DNA of 64,000 nucleotides from Gymnorhina tibicen (lineage: Eukaryota; Chordata; Aves; Passeriformes; Artamidae): contig VXAZ01000447.1 of assembly GCA_013399875.1 (NCBI GenBank), positions 62,001 through 126,000 of the forward strand, read 5' to 3'. The position numbers were made by a program, and so were the translations under genes. The notes under the pieces are model-generated. The model made no database searches. It was not told the origin of the DNA and saw only the letters and a program-made list of their open reading frames with translations. Shown here in pieces: positions 49,761 to 59,930 of the stretch (positions are counted from its first letter, which is position 1; each line of letters begins with the position of its first letter).

Positions 49761-52700
49761 GTGAGAGCGGCTCCATACAGTTGTGCTCTATCTCCTAGCT
49801 GATCTGTTCTTCCTGGACTGAAGCTGTGGAGGCCCGTTTTGATAAATTTCCTGCGAGAAAATATTAGTAAAATAATAATAAATAAAGGAAAATCTAATAA
49901 TTTAGTTCCTCCCTTCATCCTTATTTTGATGCTATTGTTGCTGCATTTGTGAGCTATGGAAGAATAATGCCTTTTACCTGTTGGTTTTGCAGGAGAACTA
50001 TGAAAACAGCACAACAAGTAAGTATGATATATACTGTATTTTAAAAACACTGTTATTTCTTGACTGTTTATTACATACTTGGTTTTTACTTGTTTTTAGA
50101 GCATGTGAAAGCACTGAGACAGGCCTTTTGAATAAGGCTGTGTTTCATAACTTGTTATTGAGCTGAGTGCAGATGTGTTTTCACAAAGATGTGCTTTACA
50201 CAGACTTTTGGGGTATGGTTTATTAGGTTAATTCAGATGTGCTTTCACAGGCTTGAAAATAAAATTTTAATTAGACATCTTGATACCTTTTCATTAAGTT
50301 GAATGTTATAATAAGACTGCTAATCATTTGCCTCCTTGCCTACCTCGGTGCAGCTGTAGGAGAAAGGGATGTCAGGCATCAAAGAAAGCTTTGCTTTGTT
50401 CTGCTTTGGAACAGGCTCAGCTGAACAGCTTTTGTTAACTTGCAAAATAAGAGGAGATAATTGCAGACCTTCAGAGGTCAATGGAAAGAAAACTGTAGGC
50501 AGACTTTAACTACAGCAAGAAATTAACAGGCTGGGTGTAATGTGTGTAAGAAGAAGACACCTTGGAAAAAATTTGCTTGACGTAGTCAGAGCAAAAGAAA
50601 ATTGACAAATTCTTCTTCTGAAATGTCATTTATGGCATGGAAAAAAGGGATGTTGTAAAATTACTGCTCAGTACATTTAGAAGAGACCAAGGGACACGCT
50701 TGCTCAAGTTCAAGGTAGTCAGTTGCTCAGACTCAAATTTGCTGGTTTATTGGGACAAATGCATACAATGAGTTTTAATTTATCATTGTTACTGCTTTTT
50801 GTGCCTTTTGAGACATCTTTCAGTATTTACAGTAAAGGGAAAATGTGAGCTGTATGATTTTGAAAGCCCTATCACACCAGATGTTCATTTCATGAAGGAG
50901 ATGGCAGATGCCTTCTCTGGTGTCTCATTTGTGTTGTAAAAAGAAGTTGCAGGCTTTATGTGCCTAGGAATCTGGAGCCTAATTTCCACTGACTTTGATT
51001 ACTCAATTAATCTAGTGCCTCTTGGGTGCATAAATTCTGAATCTGGTCAACCCATCTCAAAAATGTGCTTCCCTGCAGAATGGGTTTAGATACCATGGAT
51101 GTCTCTGATGCAGCTGGTGGGAACGGACTGAACTTTTCTATTACAAACCACCATCATTACAGTGGACTTCCATTGCCATATAACTGAAGTAACAGTCTGA
51201 AAACACAGACTGAAGTATTTTGGCTCAATAAAAGCTATTCTGTTGTGGGTGCTAGATAGAGTCTGGAAAGGAAGACATCCCTTCAGGATGTTTGAGCAGT
51301 AATTATGAAAAGGAAAAGGTGCTGCAAGGTGTGATAGAGCTTGGCATATCTTTTATTGAAAAAAAATATGGTCAAAATTTGGGGCATAGTAACTGTTTAT
51401 GTGAGTGTTCTCTGTTTCAGTGTTGAATAGGAAAACCAAAATTGTTTCATACTTTGACAAGGAAGACTGCAATTGTTAGGAAACTGGAAGAGATTGCCAG
51501 ATAGGCTTGCAACATTTCCATCATACTTCAAGAACAGGTCAAACAAACTGTGGTCAGGAATAATATAGATAAAACTGTTTCTGCCTTAGGGAAGGCAGAC
51601 AAACTAAGGTCCTTCCAATTTTTAAACTTTTTTGATATTATAACAATGAAGTTAGAAATTTATACATCAGGTCAGATTTTCACTTCTGGTTTGTATCTAG
51701 AATCTGATATTTGGTAAAAACCAGAAGGCATCACAGTAAAAGGCATTTTAGGACTCAGAATGGTACCAAGCTGAGATTATTTTCCGCGTGCTAAATTATA
51801 GCCTCCACCCCATGTTATAGCTTTATTCTTTGACATCAGAGGATATTGTTAAACTGGTTAGCCTGCACCTGTTGCAGAGAAATCTGGGGACAAAGCATTT
51901 TTTTGTCACTGGTTTCTTTTGTAATTTTCCACACAGAAGCTGATAAAATGCTTTGCTGATTCTTAGATGGTAAATGACCAGGATTCTGTCTCTCAGCACA
52001 ATCTACTAGGAATTTTCATAGCTGTTTGACTAAATATCTTTTTAATTTCTGTGCCTGTGCATCAGCTAGTGTGCTCCATTCCCCTCCACTCAAAGGGATC
52101 TGCCAAAGGCATTCCCATGTCTGAGGAGGTCCATGCTATTGAACACTGTGAAGTTGCATTCAGAATCTAATTTGTCCCTTTTTTCTTGTCTTTTTTTTTG
52201 GTTTTTTTTTTTTTTGCTTTTTGCAGCAACAGAACCTACTGAGGTAAGGAAATCTAATTCAGCTCTTCTGACCACTATGGGGTTCAACATTGTGGAAAGT
52301 AAGGTCAGGACTCTTGTATTCCACCTGTATCTACACCTGTGCAGCAAAGTCTTCTCCGCTCAACAGTGCTTATCAGAGTGTATCTGAAACTTACTCCACA
52401 CTTCAGATTGCGTTTCCCTTTATGATATCCCTATTTGCCAAGGTACCAAAGAAGAATATCTACCACCCCATGGTACTTCTTTACACATGGCAAAGTATAT
52501 AAAAGCTGCATTGGTGAAAGATACTTCCAGTGGTAGCCTGGATGCTCTTGATAATTTATATGTTATATTATTTTATTTATTGTTATATTATAAATTGTGA
52601 GATAATACTAATGTATCATTCTTGCAGGTTACTACACAAGAGGATATTTTTGGTATGTATTACACCGTCTACAAGTACATATTTGAGAGGATATGCTGAT

Positions 52701-55700
52701 TGTCATCTACTCTGTTACTCCAGAAAATAACACACTTAACACAAATTAACCTTTATGAGGAATTTTAAATGAATGCACTCACCACAGTGTTTCATGCAGA
52801 GCAAAGTCTCTTGGTTTTGGCTAATTGCTTGGTCTTGCTAAAAACCTCAGCTGTTACTTCTGCTAAAAATAGCTCTGCTTAAGTAATGTGCTGAATTAAG
52901 TCACTCCCAGAGGTTCGAAGAAGCACAAAAGTCACGTGTTTCTGCTTTTTACTGATGTCAAGTCTTGTTGCTAAATGCGCAGAGTTGGCTGATTTTACTA
53001 GCAAGGCCTAGGAGTCACGGATGCTGGGCTTAGCTGGGGACATCAGTCTGACCCATGGAATAGGAATACAGTTCCAATTTCATTGGTTTTGAGGGTTTTT
53101 CAAGAGGTCATTGTGTCCAGTAAGAAGTAACAGGACTGCTCTCCGTTCATTTTTGTTTCTGGTATCTTATGTTATGGATTTGAGTGTGAGTTGTGCATAA
53201 AGAAGTAAAACTCTGCCATCTGAGGCCTTAAACTGTGATGGCTAGGGGAAAAAATGGGGAGAGAATTAAATAATTGAAGGAGAATGGCTCTTGGGACTAG
53301 ATTAATGCCAAAATAACCACAGCTGGGAGGCTCTCAAGATTGCGTCACTGAACAAACATCTACGTGAGTGAGCATCCCTCCAGTCCCTAAATAGGCTCTC
53401 TAAGTTTTACATGTGTCGTTGGAAAGATCCCGCATCATCAGATTAAAAATCAGGACTCATATTTTCCCTGGGAATGAGAAAGTGATACTCTTGTATTTCT
53501 GCACAGAATCTCCTTTGCCTACAGAGACTGATGAGGAGGACGAAGATATTTTTAACAAAATTCTGAAAGTTAACAAAGGTAATGCCATCAAATCCCTGTC
53601 TATAAGGGGTCTGCCTTTGTTGCTTTTTGGGCGCAATGTGGGAGGTACAATGTCTTACCACAATCTGTGCAAATGTTTTTCCCATCTTACACACCACCAC
53701 GTAAGAGATACCACTGGGATTACTGTGCGGTCTGCTGAAGCCTGATAGCATCTCAAAAGTGTTGTGTCAGTACTGAAGATGCTCCTAGGTGCAGAGGCAA
53801 CTGAAAACTATTCAGACAGTTTCTTCAGCTTTAGCTTTCAAAATCTTTGTCATTCTTTGGACATAAAGAGAAAATGTGGATATTTGGATGCTTTGTTGTT
53901 TAACTGCCTTTTTCTTGAATGAAGCATCGCTTGCATTCAGCCGTCATATGGCTTTGCAGTACAGATTCCTAGATCAGCTGCAGTCAGTTCCATGCTCCCT
54001 GCTCAAGATTTTCTCTTCCCTCTCCTTCCAAACATTTCCTCATCTATCAGCTTGTCTTTCTCCCATTTTCTCCTCCAAGAGTCATTCAAGTAGCTTTACT
54101 TGAAGTAAATTAGCCAGTACAAAGAGACACCAGATATTCCTACAGTTTTCTCCTGACAACACTCTTCTTTTTGGTTTGCCCACCTTCTTGGGTTTCCTTA
54201 TTGGCACCTCCTGCTTTTGCCCAGCACCTTCCTGGAGAGATATTTGATGCCATTCATTCAGTGTCACATGATGGATGATTAAGTAGTACCAGAGTAAAAC
54301 ATCATTCTTACTCTTGTGACTGCTTGCTTTTCCAAGTGTGCTTAGCAAGTGTCCAGAAATCTACGGTTCAGATGTGTCCACCCTTTCTCTCTCCCCAGAC
54401 AGCTCTCAGTTCCTGCAGGAAGGTGACATAGTTCCACGAAGGAGTCGCAGTGCCATCAACTGTCGCCATTGCAACTGGCCCCAGTCCAGCGATGGGACTG
54501 TTCGTATTCCTTATGTGTTGGATCCTGCTTATGGTGGGTTTAAATTTCAATTTTTTTTTTAATGGATTTTATCCAGTCCTCTTCAGAGAGAAACTTACAT
54601 CAAGCGAGCACACAAACAGTTGGCTAAATCAGTTCTAAGGTTTTATTTGTGCTGCGCAATCACAGATAAATTTTAAGTTACAAGGACCCGAATCAGGAAA
54701 AGATCAAATTTCATTGAGAAGTTTTGCATCCATAGTGTTTTGGGACTGGTCTCTTGGAGACAACAATAACTATTCCCTCTAATGGTGTCTGCCAGAATAC
54801 CTGCCTTTATAAGGTTCATGCCTATTACGGTGGGGCTTCAGTGGTCTGCTTTTCATCAGCAAAACAGCTTCCTATAGTTGTCTCCAAGTGTCCAATAAGA
54901 AGATACATCAAAAATCACTACTATAATTAAGTTGAAAAAAGAGGCACCTGAATACATTTGGACAAATATCTGGATAAAGGGGATCTTGTGCCAGGTTGTT
55001 AAAATCTTAAACAAAATTCAGTACTGAGCAAAAAAAAGGCTAATGTTTCTGTCCCTCATTTGCCCTGTTTTTGAGAACGTGTGAGATTTTAATGGCATCT
55101 GCTAATGTCCTCTTGTGATCCCTAAAATTAACCCTTTCTTCCCCAGAGGAGAGCCATGTAAAAGGGATCCATGATGCCATGGCAGAATTTGAAGCACTTA
55201 CTTGTATTAATTTTGTGAAGCGCAAGACAGAACGTGACTACCTCAGTATTAGATCTGCCGATGGGTGAGCTGAATGATAAATTAATAAGTTATTTCTACA
55301 CTGTTTTTCAACCCTTTCCTACACTGATTCTGTGTGACCTCAGAGAGGCTTTTGTTTTATCACAGTGCCAAGGTATCCTCCTCGGATACCTTATTAGTGC
55401 AAGGGCTCATCAGGTACATCAGGAACTCACTGTAATGCAAATCATGGAAACGCACCATTAAGGTGGAAAGAGTATCTAAACTCATGTTTTCTGTGTGGTA
55501 TAAGGCATACTTGAGCACAACATACATTGATTACTGTAGGTCCTATTTACACAAGTAAGCTGATTTTATCTTATGAAATAAACAGTTCTTTGAATCACAC
55601 TGTTGGCCATCAAGCTCAGAATTAGAGCCTATGAGAAAACTGTTCAACACTTGTTAGCTTGAAAGGGTTATTCATCATAGCTCCACCTCTGATACAGTGT

Positions 55701-58700
55701 TTAGTATTTTGAAAAAAAAAAAGAAGTTATTTCAAGGGAGTTAAGGTCATGGTAAAGTCAGAATTCAGGAGCCTCTGTGCTAATGAAAGTCTTCCAGAAA
55801 GATTTAGCAATATTCATACTCTTAATTCTTTTATGTGCCACGGTCACTTTTTCCTCTGTACGCTCTGACTATCACAGTGGAGAGGGAGGAATCCTTCCAC
55901 TCCCGCAAGAGGTATGTGAAGCAAGATTCTCTGTTCTGCCTCTTTGCCTGCCTGCCAGTAAAAAAATCCCATGAATCTTCTGTTGTTGTTCAATGCCTCT
56001 CTCAGCTGCTGGTCCAACTATGGGAGAGTAGGAGGTGGACAGACTGTCTCTGTGATGAAAGGAGGCTGCATGTGGAAAGGAGTAATTCAGCATGAACTGG
56101 AGCATGCTCTGGGGTTTTTGCATGAACACTCTCGAAGTGACAGAGATAAACACGTAAAGATCATGTGGGAGTACATCAGTCCTGGTAAGTACTTTGAACT
56201 CCTCAGTGTAGGAAGTGGTGTAGACACATCCTACTGCTCCTAGCTCTCCCTTCTTCCCTGAAGTGAGTAGGCAGGAAGCATACTCTAAGTACAATACCAT
56301 ATATTACAGCTGACAGACCAGACTTCAAGAAATTCGAAAACTCCAATAACCTGGGTCTTCCGTACGACTATTCCTCAGTAATGCACTATGGCCCGTAAGT
56401 AGCAGCATGGCATTACTACTTTTGGAACTCAAATCTTACATCAGAAGTAGTTGCTATCATAACTCTCTCCTAACTACCAGTTTCCCCAATTCCCCTTCTG
56501 AGAAAAACACTGTGGGTCAGTTCAGACAAGGTGCTCCCTAGGACTGGGATACACTCATTATCCTTTAGCTTTCCACTAGGGACCACTTCACTGCTGGGCT
56601 TGGGAGCAAAGGAGGGCATCTGGACATTGACTCTGCTTACTGCTGGACATCTCAGTGAGACCTATTTAAACAGCACTATTAGTCACAGCAACAGCTTATG
56701 TACAGTTCTTGTTCTCCCTCCAAGGCATGCCATTGAATCCTGAAAGAAGTTATGGTGCTTAGACAACATCATTTCTCATGGGTTTTTTCAGATACACATT
56801 CACCAATACCACTGGGAAAGCAACTATTGTACCCATTCCTGATGGATCAGTACATATTGGACAGAGACAGGGGATGAGCAACTTGGATGTGGCCAAAATC
56901 AACAAACTTTACAACTGCAGTAAGTATCTCAAAGCCACCCCGTTACCTTCAACTCAGATTTGGACACTTTACAGAGACAGCAGTTTTTCATCAGACTGTG
57001 AGACTATTCTCATAAATTCCTGGTACCCACCAGGGTTACTCTGAGAGGAAATGCAAAGGTGAAGCTGGAGGCACATTGTGATTAGTGAGAAAATGGAAAC
57101 TGCCTCTAAATTAAATAAAACACATTTGCTATTAACATAAGTGGCTGCTGTGCAGCTGGACTAACTGCATACCACATTGTAAACTTCAATGGAATAATTT
57201 GGTTTCTTACATTTCAGCAGACAATTATAAATCCCAAAAGAGCCAGACATCACTGTTCCTTATGGCAGCTGGTATTTAAGACCTGAGCCAAACCAAAACA
57301 GTTGTATGCTCCTTTGAACTAGAATAGTTTCATGTTGCCTTGTCCAGTTTTCAAAAGTTTGTCATTCTAAGTTTGTATGTTTAAATTTTTTATATTTAAC
57401 CTCTGATAGAAGAAATTTTTGTATACAATCACAGAAATTTGGTCAATCAAAGAGAAAAAGTGATAAATAAAGTATTGCACCCCAAGTGCTCCTCCTAAGC
57501 TTAGAATTTAAGCATTGCAGAGGCATCATATTTGTGCTTGACTCTTCTGACATCACTTAACTTCCCCTTCTCAGTGGAAAACAGTGGCACCAACTGCAGT
57601 GAATTGAAACCTCTCACACTCTTTATAGAGGTGGAGAAAGAGATCTCTTGCTAAATGACAGATGTAATCAATAAAAAGTAAAGCTTTTCAAAGCACTACT
57701 TTACTTTCTTCTTTGATGCATTATGGGAAAATTAGGACAACATGATTCCTCATATTAATCAAGATGTACCAGTACTCTGAAATGAATGCTGACAGATCAC
57801 AAAACAGAGATCAGTCCATTCTGAAGAGACTGTAGTTATGAATGACTGAAATCTTCTGCAGTCCTGATGCTGAAGCAAGCATTCTTTCCTCAGGTCGCTG
57901 CAGCACTATTCTTGATGGACCTTCTGGGTCACTGAGATCTGCCAACCACCCAAGGAATTACTCAGATAACACCAACTGTGTCTGGCTCCTCCGAACCCGA
58001 TCCAGAAAGGTAATTACAGGTTAATAGTGATCTTGAAATATGGCTGAACTTCTTTCTATGTCAAGCACCTTGTGCTTTGTCTGTACAGCAGTTGCCAGAT
58101 GAGATCTTCTCCATGAGAGAAATTTCAGACTAGTCTCTACTTCTCATGTGCTTAAGCCAGGAATAGGCAAAGACAATGCAGAGCTGTGATTTTGAAAAAC
58201 CTCCATATGTTGGGCTTCAGGTTTGCAAAATCAAGACAAAGCACCCTGAGCATGGGAGCATTCAGTGATTAGATCTGAACCCTGCAACCTCAGGGGAAGA
58301 GAGGCAAAGCTGGGTAAGCAGTTCTAGTCTGTGAGTCCGTGCTTGGCTACAGTTTAGATTCTGTCTCTTTTAAAGGACATTCCATGAAAGAAGTATACTT
58401 ATATATTAAAAGATGGTTTTCTTTTCACTTCCAGGTTTCCCTGCACTTTCAAGCCTTTCAGCTGCAGAAAACTAGAGGCTGTCAGGGTGATTATGTTAAA
58501 GTTTATGATGGATCCAGCAAGTCTTCTCCAGTTCTAATGGACAAGACCTGTGGATCAAAAATACCCAATGGCATAGTTGCTTCTAGTAATCTTATGCTCG
58601 TAGAGTTCATCACAGATGGTGCCCATACAGCTTCTGGTTTCCAAGCCACCTTTACTGCTGGTAAGTCTGAGAACAAGGAGAATGGCAAGGAAAACGGTCT

Positions 58701-58981
58701 GTGTCAGATCAACCTTTCTATTCACTCAGGAAAAACATTGAAGGATTGCTCTCCACAAGGGTCATCACTTCCTTCCTTGCTTTTGACATAATAGTTCAGT
58801 TCTACACTGACACCATTCATTCATTCATGCAGATGGGGCCACACTCAGGATAAGTGGTGTTAGCCAGGTGATTCACAGTTCACCTTCCCTCTCAGATATG
58901 TGCCAGTCCAAAGCACATGCCAATAAGGGCAATCAATTTAATGATACTGCTAGTGTTACTAATGCAGTAGAAAGAGAATAA
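49692..58981 (+). CDS. Astacin-family zinc metalloendopeptidase with one CUB domain (hatching enzyme/nephrosin-like, 426 aa)
   Basis: Thirteen exons: 49692-49760, 49993-50017, 52227-52243, 52628-52652, 53507-53578, 54399-54533, 55147-55264, 56006-56184, 56310-56394, 56792-56919, 57894-58009, 58435-58660, 58896-58981. They sum to 1281 nt, with GT-AG junctions and matching phases throughout. Residues 1-19 or so are a signal peptide. The propeptide ends in FLQEGDI, where Asp79 is the expected switch that blocks the zinc. The mature enzyme should start near residue 86-88. Cys91 and Cys94 are the extra N-terminal pair of the six-cysteine hatching-enzyme/nephrosin group. The zinc site is H183-E184-xx-H187-xx-G190-xx-H193-E194, with E184 catalytic; the Met-turn SVMHY (236-240) supplies Tyr240. 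One CUB domain follows (287-398; cysteines 287, 313, 339, 362). N-glycosylation sequons are NST, NTT, NYS and NDT. It is a secreted protease, by family a possible egg-envelope or hatching enzyme. The exact orthologue is not settled, so no symbol is given. Confidence 0.93.
49993..50017 (+). CDS. Astacin gene exon 2 (25-nt micro-exon, propeptide)
   Basis: Encodes ENYENSTT plus one base, between ggttttgcag and gtaagt. It carries an N-glycosylation sequon (NST). It was accepted because exon 3 restores the frame exactly. Confidence 0.85.
52227..52243 (+). CDS. Astacin gene exon 3 (17-nt micro-exon, propeptide)
   Basis: Encodes the end of a Thr codon then TEPTE, between ttttttgcag-type acceptor and gtaagg. 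It is preceded by an unusually long T-rich tract (52172-52220), which may compensate for its tiny size. Confidence 0.8.
52628..52652 (+). CDS. Astacin gene exon 4 (25-nt micro-exon, propeptide)
   Basis: Encodes VTTQEDIF plus one base, between cttgcag and gtatgt. Its EDIF motif recurs in exon 5. Confidence 0.83.
53507..53578 (+). CDS. Astacin gene exon 5 (acidic propeptide)
   Basis: 72 nt, phase 1 in and out. It encodes ESPLPTETDEEDEDIF followed by NKILKVNK, an acidic stretch followed by the EDIFxxILxxN pattern seen in hatching-enzyme propeptides. Confidence 0.9.
54399..54533 (+). CDS. Astacin gene exon 6 (aspartate switch, start of catalytic domain)
   Basis: 135 nt, phase 1 in and out. It encodes FLQEGDIVPRRSRSAI with the propeptide Asp79, a basic cleavage region and the mature N-terminus. 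Then comes NCRHCNWP with the additional cysteine pair and TVRIPYVLDPAY, the first catalytic-domain strand. Confidence 0.94.
55147..55264 (+). CDS. Astacin gene exon 7 (N-terminal subdomain)
   Basis: Encodes HDAMAEFEALTCINFVKR followed by RDYLSIRSADG, the helix and strand that precede the zinc site in astacins. Cys134 is the first of the four conserved catalytic-domain cysteines. The donor is gtgagc. Confidence 0.94.
56006..56184 (+). CDS. Astacin gene exon 8 (zinc-binding site)
   Basis: Encodes CWSNYGRVGGGQTVS, GGCMWKGVIQ and the complete signature HELEHALGFLHEHSRSD (residues 183-199), with three zinc-binding histidines and the catalytic glutamate intact. It ends in YISP plus one base, donor gtaagt. 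Confidence 0.96.
56310..56394 (+). CDS. Astacin gene exon 9 (Met-turn)
   Basis: 85 nt. It encodes ADRPDFKKFENSNNLG then LPYDYSSVMHYGP. Met238 forms the Met-turn and Tyr240 is the fifth zinc ligand typical of astacins. Confidence 0.95.
56792..56919 (+). CDS. Astacin gene exon 10 (end of catalytic domain)
   Basis: 128 nt. It encodes YTFTNTTGKATIVPIPDG, then IGQRQGMSNLDVAKINKLYNC, the standard C-terminal end of an astacin domain. Cys284 should pair with Cys134. It contains an N-glycosylation sequon (NTT). Confidence 0.95.
57894..58009 (+). CDS. Astacin gene exon 11 (first half of CUB)
   Basis: 116 nt. It encodes SRCSTILDGPSGSLRSANH then PRNYSDNTNCVWLLR. It begins a CUB domain with the cysteine pair 287/313 and the typical NYP-like turn (here NYS, a possible glycosylation site). 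Confidence 0.94.
58435..58660 (+). CDS. Astacin gene exon 12 (second half of CUB)
   Basis: 226 nt. It encodes VSLHFQAFQLQ, GCQGDYVKVYDGSS, then ASGFQATFTA at the end. The pair Cys339/Cys362 and the YDG motif (347-349) are standard CUB features. The donor gtaagt follows GCTG. Confidence 0.95.
58896..58981 (+). CDS. Astacin gene exon 13 (C-terminal tail and stop)
   Basis: 86 nt after the pyrimidine-rich acceptor ccttccctctcag. It restores the frame and encodes a 28-residue tail with a single cysteine (401) and an NDT sequon, then TAA at 58979-58981. The tail matches no domain I know. A second CUB, as in frog and reported avian hatching enzymes, does not follow. Confidence 0.75.
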
Positions 58982-58982
58982 A
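58977..58982 (+). terminator. AATAAA overlapping the astacin stop codon
   Basis: The hexamer spans the stop codon TAA (58979-58981). Cleavage 10-30 nt later would give a UTR of only a few bases. It may be fortuitous. Confidence 0.25.
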
Positions 58983-59925
58983 TTGTAATGCAACCTTTCA
59001 ATATATCATTTCTCTGGAAAAGATGCAGTTTTTAATCACACAGTTCAGAGGGTGAGATAGATCTATGGTGAACAAGGTCATCCAGCCCCATGGCAAGAAG
59101 AGAGGCAGCGTTTCCGTGGTCAGGATTCCTGGAACCTATCCAGCTAGAACACATTTTCTTCAGTCCCATTTAATTAAGAACTAAGGCCACAACTAAACAA
59201 TTAAGTGACCACAGGCTTGCGACTTAGTTTGTACCAGCTGGAATAAAGGAATGCCCGTGTGTGACTGTAGCCTACAGCAACTGCACAATGGTACAGCTTG
59301 TGTTGGTGGGAAAGGAAGCTCGGCTGTGTCATGCAGCCTTGTGTTTGCCATGGAACAAGAACAAGCACGCAGAGTTTGCATGAATCCACTGAAATGCACT
59401 AGCTTCACTGTATACCCAAACCAAACCAGCAATTTTGCATTGTGTCTTTGTAGTGTCTATTTCTGTCCCCTGTTGCTATGGAAGGAAAGAAAAGTAAAAA
59501 ACTCCCCATGCCACTTCAATGTGTCCACAAATACAAAGCAATCTTAGCTGCCAGATAAAATGTGATTTAGCATGTACATATTTTAGAGATGCTACAGTTT
59601 GTTCAGAAACCTCTGAAAGCTAAGTATTGTCTCATTTCACTCACAGTGAGGACCCAAAGAAGATCTAGCATCCACAACTGACTTCATGAAGAAGAACCTA
59701 TTCTGTGAATATTGCAATTATGTGTTTCCTACTTTGTTCCTATCCTGGCTTGGATCAGTATGAAATTTAATTCTATTAAGAATCAAAGTTTTCATCTTCC
59801 TGAATATGTTTATTCCCCAAGCCATGTGAATGTACAAATTCTATACATCTGGTGTGTTCCTCCTTTTGTCTGCACATTTAAGTTATTATTTAACAATTGA
59901 ATAAAAAGCTTCATTTAAAAATAAA
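58982..59925 (+). other. Probable 3' UTR of the astacin gene
   Basis: AT-rich non-coding sequence from the stop codon to a cluster of AATAAA hexamers near 59900-59926. A much shorter UTR is possible because another AATAAA overlaps the stop codon. Confidence 0.45.
59900..59905 (+). terminator. Candidate poly(A) signal of the astacin gene
   Basis: AATAAA in the context attgaataaaaagc. Another AATAAA follows at 59920-59925 and a T-rich stretch just downstream of that, as expected for a cleavage site. Confidence 0.5.
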
Positions 59926-59930
59926 AAAAG

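Larger units (their letters stand above)
49761..58895 (+). other. Introns of the astacin gene
   Basis: Twelve GT-AG introns. Those above 300 bp are 50018-52226, 52244-52627, 52653-53506, 53579-54398, 54534-55146, 55265-56005, 56395-56791, 56920-57893 and 58010-58434. None holds a recognisable nested gene or a clear repeat beyond T-rich tracts. The intron-rich layout contrasts with several fish hatching-enzyme genes that have lost introns. Confidence 0.85.

Noticed and set aside
49574..49798. Out-of-frame ATG and 74-codon frame overlapping the astacin start
   Set aside because: It starts upstream of the TATA-like element, so is probably not in the transcript.
59251..59547. Cysteine-containing frame downstream of the astacin gene, considered as a second CUB domain
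   Set aside because: The cysteine spacing and the YDG and GF motifs of a CUB are absent, and no matching acceptor or phase was found.
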